A stretch of DNA of 64,000 nucleotides from contig OZ025264.1 in the NCBI GenBank assembly GCA_964019135.1, positions 1,860,001 through 1,924,000 of the forward strand. Reading direction: 5' to 3'. Each line of letters starts with the position of its first letter. The stretch's first letter is position 1. The notes below the pieces were generated by a model that saw only the letters and a program-made list of their open reading frames with translations, had not been told where the DNA came from and did no database searches. The translations under genes and the position numbers were made by a program. This DNA comes from Arenicola marina. Taxonomy: Eukaryota; Annelida; Polychaeta; Arenicolidae. Positions 59,801 through 64,000 of the stretch are shown piece after piece.

Positions 59801-61712
59801 ACATATTGTCGGATAAATATATACCAAGACTTAAATTACGTCGTTGGCGTATTTTCGGCTGAATAGCGTTTAAAACGCATACCAGTTGCCTTTCAACAAG
59901 ACAAATATCAAATTGAACATTCATGTAATAAAAGTTTATAATTGATTCAGCATTGTAAATATGGCTACATGCGTAGTAAAGTAGGGGCCAAATTGACATG
60001 GGAACCTAGATGTACGATGTGTGGGACACAGATCAGCAATACCGACCGTGAGACTGGTTCCTTCTGGACCATCCCAACTCTTAGCGATGCCGTGAAATAT
60101 ATAGGTTGCTGGTAGGTTGCCGCCACTGGTTGGTATAATGTGACCAGGCTCTAAGGTGGTTGCAGATTTCTTGCACTCTTCTTGGATACCAGGTCCTGCA
60201 GCCTTCAAGATGGCCGCCGAAACACCAGGTGCCGAAAGGTCAAGGCTCTGGCTCGTAGTGTTAACTATGACGTCAACCTAAAAAGTAATCCGTTTTCAAG
60301 TGTCATCTAAACAGGCAACGACGCTTGGATAGACAGTTATTTGAATGGGAGACTTGAAATTTGCTTGTGAAAAAATGACTGATCTTCATAGTGAGTGGAC
60401 TCGCAGGTAATTGATGACATCAACGCCTTACGGCGTAGCTCCGACCGTAATACATTACTCATATCACACTTAACTACATGTGTACTAAATACCAACAAAC
60501 ACAAAGTGATACAACTCACCCGCTCATCGGTAATGGAACCCGCCAATGTGGTTACAGTTAACCGGCCATTAACAGTGTAACCTAGGTCAATAAACAATAA
60601 ATAACAGGTCAAGTAAAACCGCGAAAGACCTGTTAGAAGCGTGCACAGATTGAACATATATCTAAAGACATAATACTAATGTAATAATATACTGCCGTTA
60701 ACAATAGCTATTTAAACGTCTCGCCAATAGTCGAAATCGACCGCTATCAACAATACATATCTCAACATGCAGGAAACAAGTAATATGTATAAAAAAACAA
60801 TGCCTACGCGCTCGCCATGCAGATAAGAGGTGCGTGGTTGCAACACCACATGTGCAAACATCTATGTGTGTGCTAAGATGAAGAACCCATTCTTTCTTCG
60901 CAAGTGGGATAGTTTACTCCCGGAAACATGGTGCATCTCTAAAGTGGTGTGAAAACAATGACTAAGTTGCTCATCATACAGATAAGAGCTGCGTTGTGGG
61001 AACACCACGTGTTCAAACGTCTATGTGTGTGCAATGATGAATAACCCATGTTTTTATTTACAAATAGTACATGTTACTCCCGGAAACATGGTGCATCTCT
61101 ACTTAGGCCCTGTCCATCGTCGCGATATGACATGCAAAACAGAACGCGACCTACTTATGACACCATAAATAGCTTACGGCATAATTCCTTGTTCCGCTGA
61201 CCGGCTGCTTTGGCGAGGTCAAACAGCGCTGCTTTCATCACGCCAAGCATGAGAAGGCTGGCCAGTCCCTCAGCAAGCGAATCACCCGCGTCATCGGAGG
61301 AATCTATTAACATACATGGTGGTTGGTATAGGCCACTTGTTGTCAAAATGAAGGTCCTGGGACACATTAATGATAAGTAATTTACTTAGTCGCCATCTTC
61401 TATTTGATTAAATGCATACAAGTACCGTCCACCTTTATACTCGCCAAAAAACTGGCCATGCAAGAAATGATAATTGTGGTCGGCTGACATAAGGTTGACT
61501 CCACTTGCACTTCAAATAGTGACTGACCTGTCAGATTGTGCTTCAAACCAAGTAGCGACTCAATAACCCGTATGTTTGTAGTATTTACAAGAATAACTAA
61601 CAACGTATACCATATTTCGTCATCATCGCAATAAATGGTATAATTGCTACAATGACTTACGACCTTTGGATTTGCGCCATTTCCGCATGTTGTCGCGTTT
61701 AGTATCTTGGTC
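56884..61712 (-). CDS. Macro-PARP gene D (PARP14-like mono-ADP-ribosyltransferase), best-preserved copy
   Basis: Exons (minus): 61661-61712, 61178-61303, 60520-60581, 60043-60277 (macrodomain, VDVIVNT and PGVSAAIL), 59195-59416 (SIAFPAIGAGN), 58558-58648 (linker), 57962-58107, 57459-57636 (PARP, LFHGT), 56884-57173 (PARP end, VYGNGVYFA, YPEYLI, stop). All are open and all splice sites are GT-AG. About 465 residues are seen. The N-terminal part has a short acidic stretch and a hydrophobic helix (LASLLMLGVMKAALFDLA). The triad is H-Y-I. As in A-C, the 235-nt and 222-nt macrodomain exons do not share a phase, so a small exon is probably missed. An ATG at codon 9 of the first listed exon is shared with B and may be the start. 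The stop codon overlaps an AATAAA (GAATAAAA). An SINE lies in the macrodomain intron. Confidence 0.9.
59500..59735 (-). repeat. tRNA-derived SINE, copy 3
   Basis: Same family as 16278-16529 and 21752-22006: CGCTCTTTAACCACGTTTGG at the left and GATCCATCGATCCACGTGCC near the head. It sits in the macrodomain intron of gene D. Confidence 0.8.
60799..61101. repeat. Tandem duplication, about 160 bp x 2, diverged
   Basis: Both halves share AGATAAGAG.TGCGT, CTATGTGTGTGC and the identical end CCCGGAAACATGGTGCATCT (ends at 60939 and 61099). It lies in a gene D intron. Confidence 0.85.
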
Positions 61713-61858
61713 CTGTAGGATGATGGAGACAACGTGAGAACATTCCGCCAGTTGCATACTTCTTCCAAAACCCCAAAGCAAGCAGTAGTATATTAGTGAA
61801 CTTAAAACCACAATATAATTATTTCTTGAAAAGGATATATCTGGCTTATTGTAGGATA

Positions 61859-62040
61859 CCACATAAAACGAAATGAAACGAAACATAATGATGAAACGAA
61901 ACGAAACGAAACAAGACGAGACGAAACGAGCCGAGACGAGAAGAGAGACGAGGCGAGGTACGAGGTGATACGAAGAGAAACGAGGAAGCGAAACGGCGAA
62001 ACGAAATGACGAAACGAAATGTGAGGCGAAATAAAATGAT
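61859..62040. repeat. Degenerate (GAAAC)n pentamer repeat
   Basis: Purine-rich runs of GAAAC, GAGAC and GAAAT units lie just upstream of the first recognised exon of gene D. Serine/phenylalanine-rich open frames on the minus strand are produced by the repeat. Confidence 0.9.
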
Positions 62041-64000
62041 CTGTGATCATGACGAGTAAAGGCCCAAAGCAAACGATGAACGTTTAACATTGATCCTTTT
62101 TATACTTCACGAACCCAGTTTAGCCGGCTACGGGAACCGCCCATCATTTGCATGGTAATTTTGTCGAAGAGTCCACGTAGTTGGCTAATCTGCGTTTGTA
62201 AAATGCGCCACGGTTTGAGCTGCTTTAGGTGAGTTGTATGTGTACAGATGTGGGCGGTGGCTTGTGGACTTGTGGGCTTCCTGGTGGACGCATACGGTCA
62301 AAACAAAACGAGCGCCGGAAACTTAGAACAAGGCGCCTCGTTGGCACAAGTCGCTCCCCCCATGCACCCAGGAACGCGCCCCAAACACCATGCTTAACTA
62401 TATATATATTGTTCTATATCCTGACGTCAACAAAATGTGTCAACGGCATAAAGTTGGCTAAAGCTATCCTTAAATGCAAAACCAGGCCCTGAATTTAGCG
62501 CATATATCCGCATGAATATGTCATATAGGCAAAAGCTAAAAAGGCGAGCGCAACTTTATCCGGTTTGAAAAAGAGGAAGAATATGGCAAGCGTTGCAGAT
62601 TTCGACGGCAGCTCATCTATTATAATCGCTGATATATCAATTCATAATGCACAACTCCACAAGATTGGTACTCGAAAAAACATCACACTATGGGAGTTTT
62701 ATTCTGTAATTGAGGTGCATATGCATAAACTGCACGTCAATTATGCAAACGGAAATGTAGGCCCGTATGTTTGATTCAGATAACATATAGATGGGTTGTG
62801 ATAGGTGATGAAATATTGAGTATACGGTCCTATGATCATTATAATAAAACAAAACTGGTATGCTACCCTTCATATGTTGACAAGATGGGATTAATAACTG
62901 CATATTAACAGTTACATTATGAATAGTTACATTATCATAATGCTTTATAATTGAACCATCAAGACGATATTCAACTTGAGCCAAATTAGACTAAATGGAC
63001 GAAACCTTAAAATATAAGAAACGTTGAATGTCTGTATTTTCCTGGTAGATATCTCACATCTTTCTTGAATCTCACATCTTTCTGAATCTCACATCTTTCT
63101 CGTGATAGAAGAAGTAACCATATGACTTAGGGGCATGCCTCCACTTTGCACTTGATCCATTCCATTAATATTTATTATATAACATACACAAGCAAAATTA
63201 TTATGTGAAAACAAGCAACATTGAGTCATTAAGATAGAGTATGATACTTGAATGCAAGCACCAATTAACACCAACGGCACTTGGACCTGATTAACATATA
63301 TTCGTCAAATTTGAGTCAGCAACGTTAGGTTTTGAAGAGAAACAAACAAGGTAAGACAATTTATATAATACCTATAAGATATTGAATATTATGTGCTAGT
63401 TTATAAAGCTGCTGACAATATAGCCATATTTCCACATTGCAGGATATATTAAAATTAATTTTAAGATTATATGGTTACAAATACATTGACTAAATCGCAG
63501 ACCAAGAGATTCTTAAACCCTGAATGCATTAGAAACTCCGCAACAGGAATGATATGCTGGAAGCCAACTAGATGAGTAATAACAAATACTTACATGGAAT
63601 TTAACTGAGCTGGATGTGACAGTTACCCTTAGCTTAATGAATGAAAATTAATAATGAAGCAAACAACTAATGATCAGTATCGACTACCTGCCATTATATA
63701 TTAACATAGATGTAATGAATATTCCATTGATATTTTCCCAAATGTGGATATGTGAACGGAAATAAACACTACAACATGCAACAAGTGGACGAAGCACATA
63801 ACTTTGCGTCTGTAAGATTGTGGGGTAGTAAACTTAGTCTGCGTATTAATTTGCTGTCGTCATATGATCGCATTCGCTGCCACAATATGGTCGGTTTGTT
63901 TCTCATTGGTTGTACTATTAGCGATTTGGAAACTTTATTATTGCTTGTTCTCAACTCCAAAAAGGTTTTTCCGACACAGTTTCTGAAACATTTATATGTG
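62041..64000. other. Right edge, no gene recognised
   Basis: Sequence upstream of gene D. Its promoter and any 5' exons may be here, but I see no convincing coding block. A triplicated TCTCACATCTTTCT-like word occurs at 63053-63100. Confidence 0.45.

Noticed and set aside
61661-61757. Gene D first exon starting at an ATG at 61757
   Set aside because: Comparison with B shows the same 52-nt exon with an acceptor (CATCATCCTACAG) at 61713, so the upstream codons are more likely intron.
61802-62090. Serine/phenylalanine-rich minus-strand frames
   Set aside because: They are translations of the (GAAAC)n repeat.

Overview
The window is animal nuclear DNA: intron-rich genes with GT-AG (and some GC-AG) introns, a cytochrome P450 of family 4, PARP14-like macrodomain/ADP-ribosyltransferase genes, tRNA-derived SINEs, many short dispersed repeats and unusually frequent oligo-G tracts. 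This fits an invertebrate deuterostome, most likely an amphioxus (Branchiostoma). That species call is inference.

Layout. 0.4-5.2 kb: a whole-looking, young Ty3/Gypsy-type LTR element on the minus strand. 5.2-14.6 kb: gene-poor DNA with dispersed repeats, a five-unit 105-bp tandem array (10.1-10.7 kb) and a G-rich minisatellite (13.1-14.0 kb). 14.65-21.71 kb (minus): a complete 12-exon CYP4-type P450 gene whose exons join into one 517-codon frame. 22-26.7 kb: G-rich and repeat DNA.

27.0-61.7 kb: a cluster of four paralogous genes, here called A (minus, 27.2-32.1), B (plus, 37.5-46.8), C (minus, 49.8-54.2) and D (minus, 56.9-61.7), plus a 100-bp remnant of a further copy at 27.0 kb. Each encodes a short N-terminal region, one macrodomain, a linker and a C-terminal PARP catalytic domain. 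Exon lengths are almost identical between copies (62, 235, 222, 91, 146, 178 nt), which makes the exon models strong and exposes lesions: B has an in-frame stop in the linker, and C has a 13-nt net deletion in its first recognised exon. The family should bind ADP-ribose with the macrodomain and transfer single ADP-ribose units with the PARP domain (H-Y-I or H-Y-M triad). In vertebrates such genes act in antiviral and interferon responses; that role here is inference.

A 2.25-kb DNA transposon sits in the largest intron of B. It has CCCAGCC... terminal inverted repeats, a TTT target duplication supported by a related uninterrupted copy near 6.5 kb, and a gene for a DUF4806-domain protein. It is the most unusual mobile element seen here.

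62-64 kb: no gene recognised.
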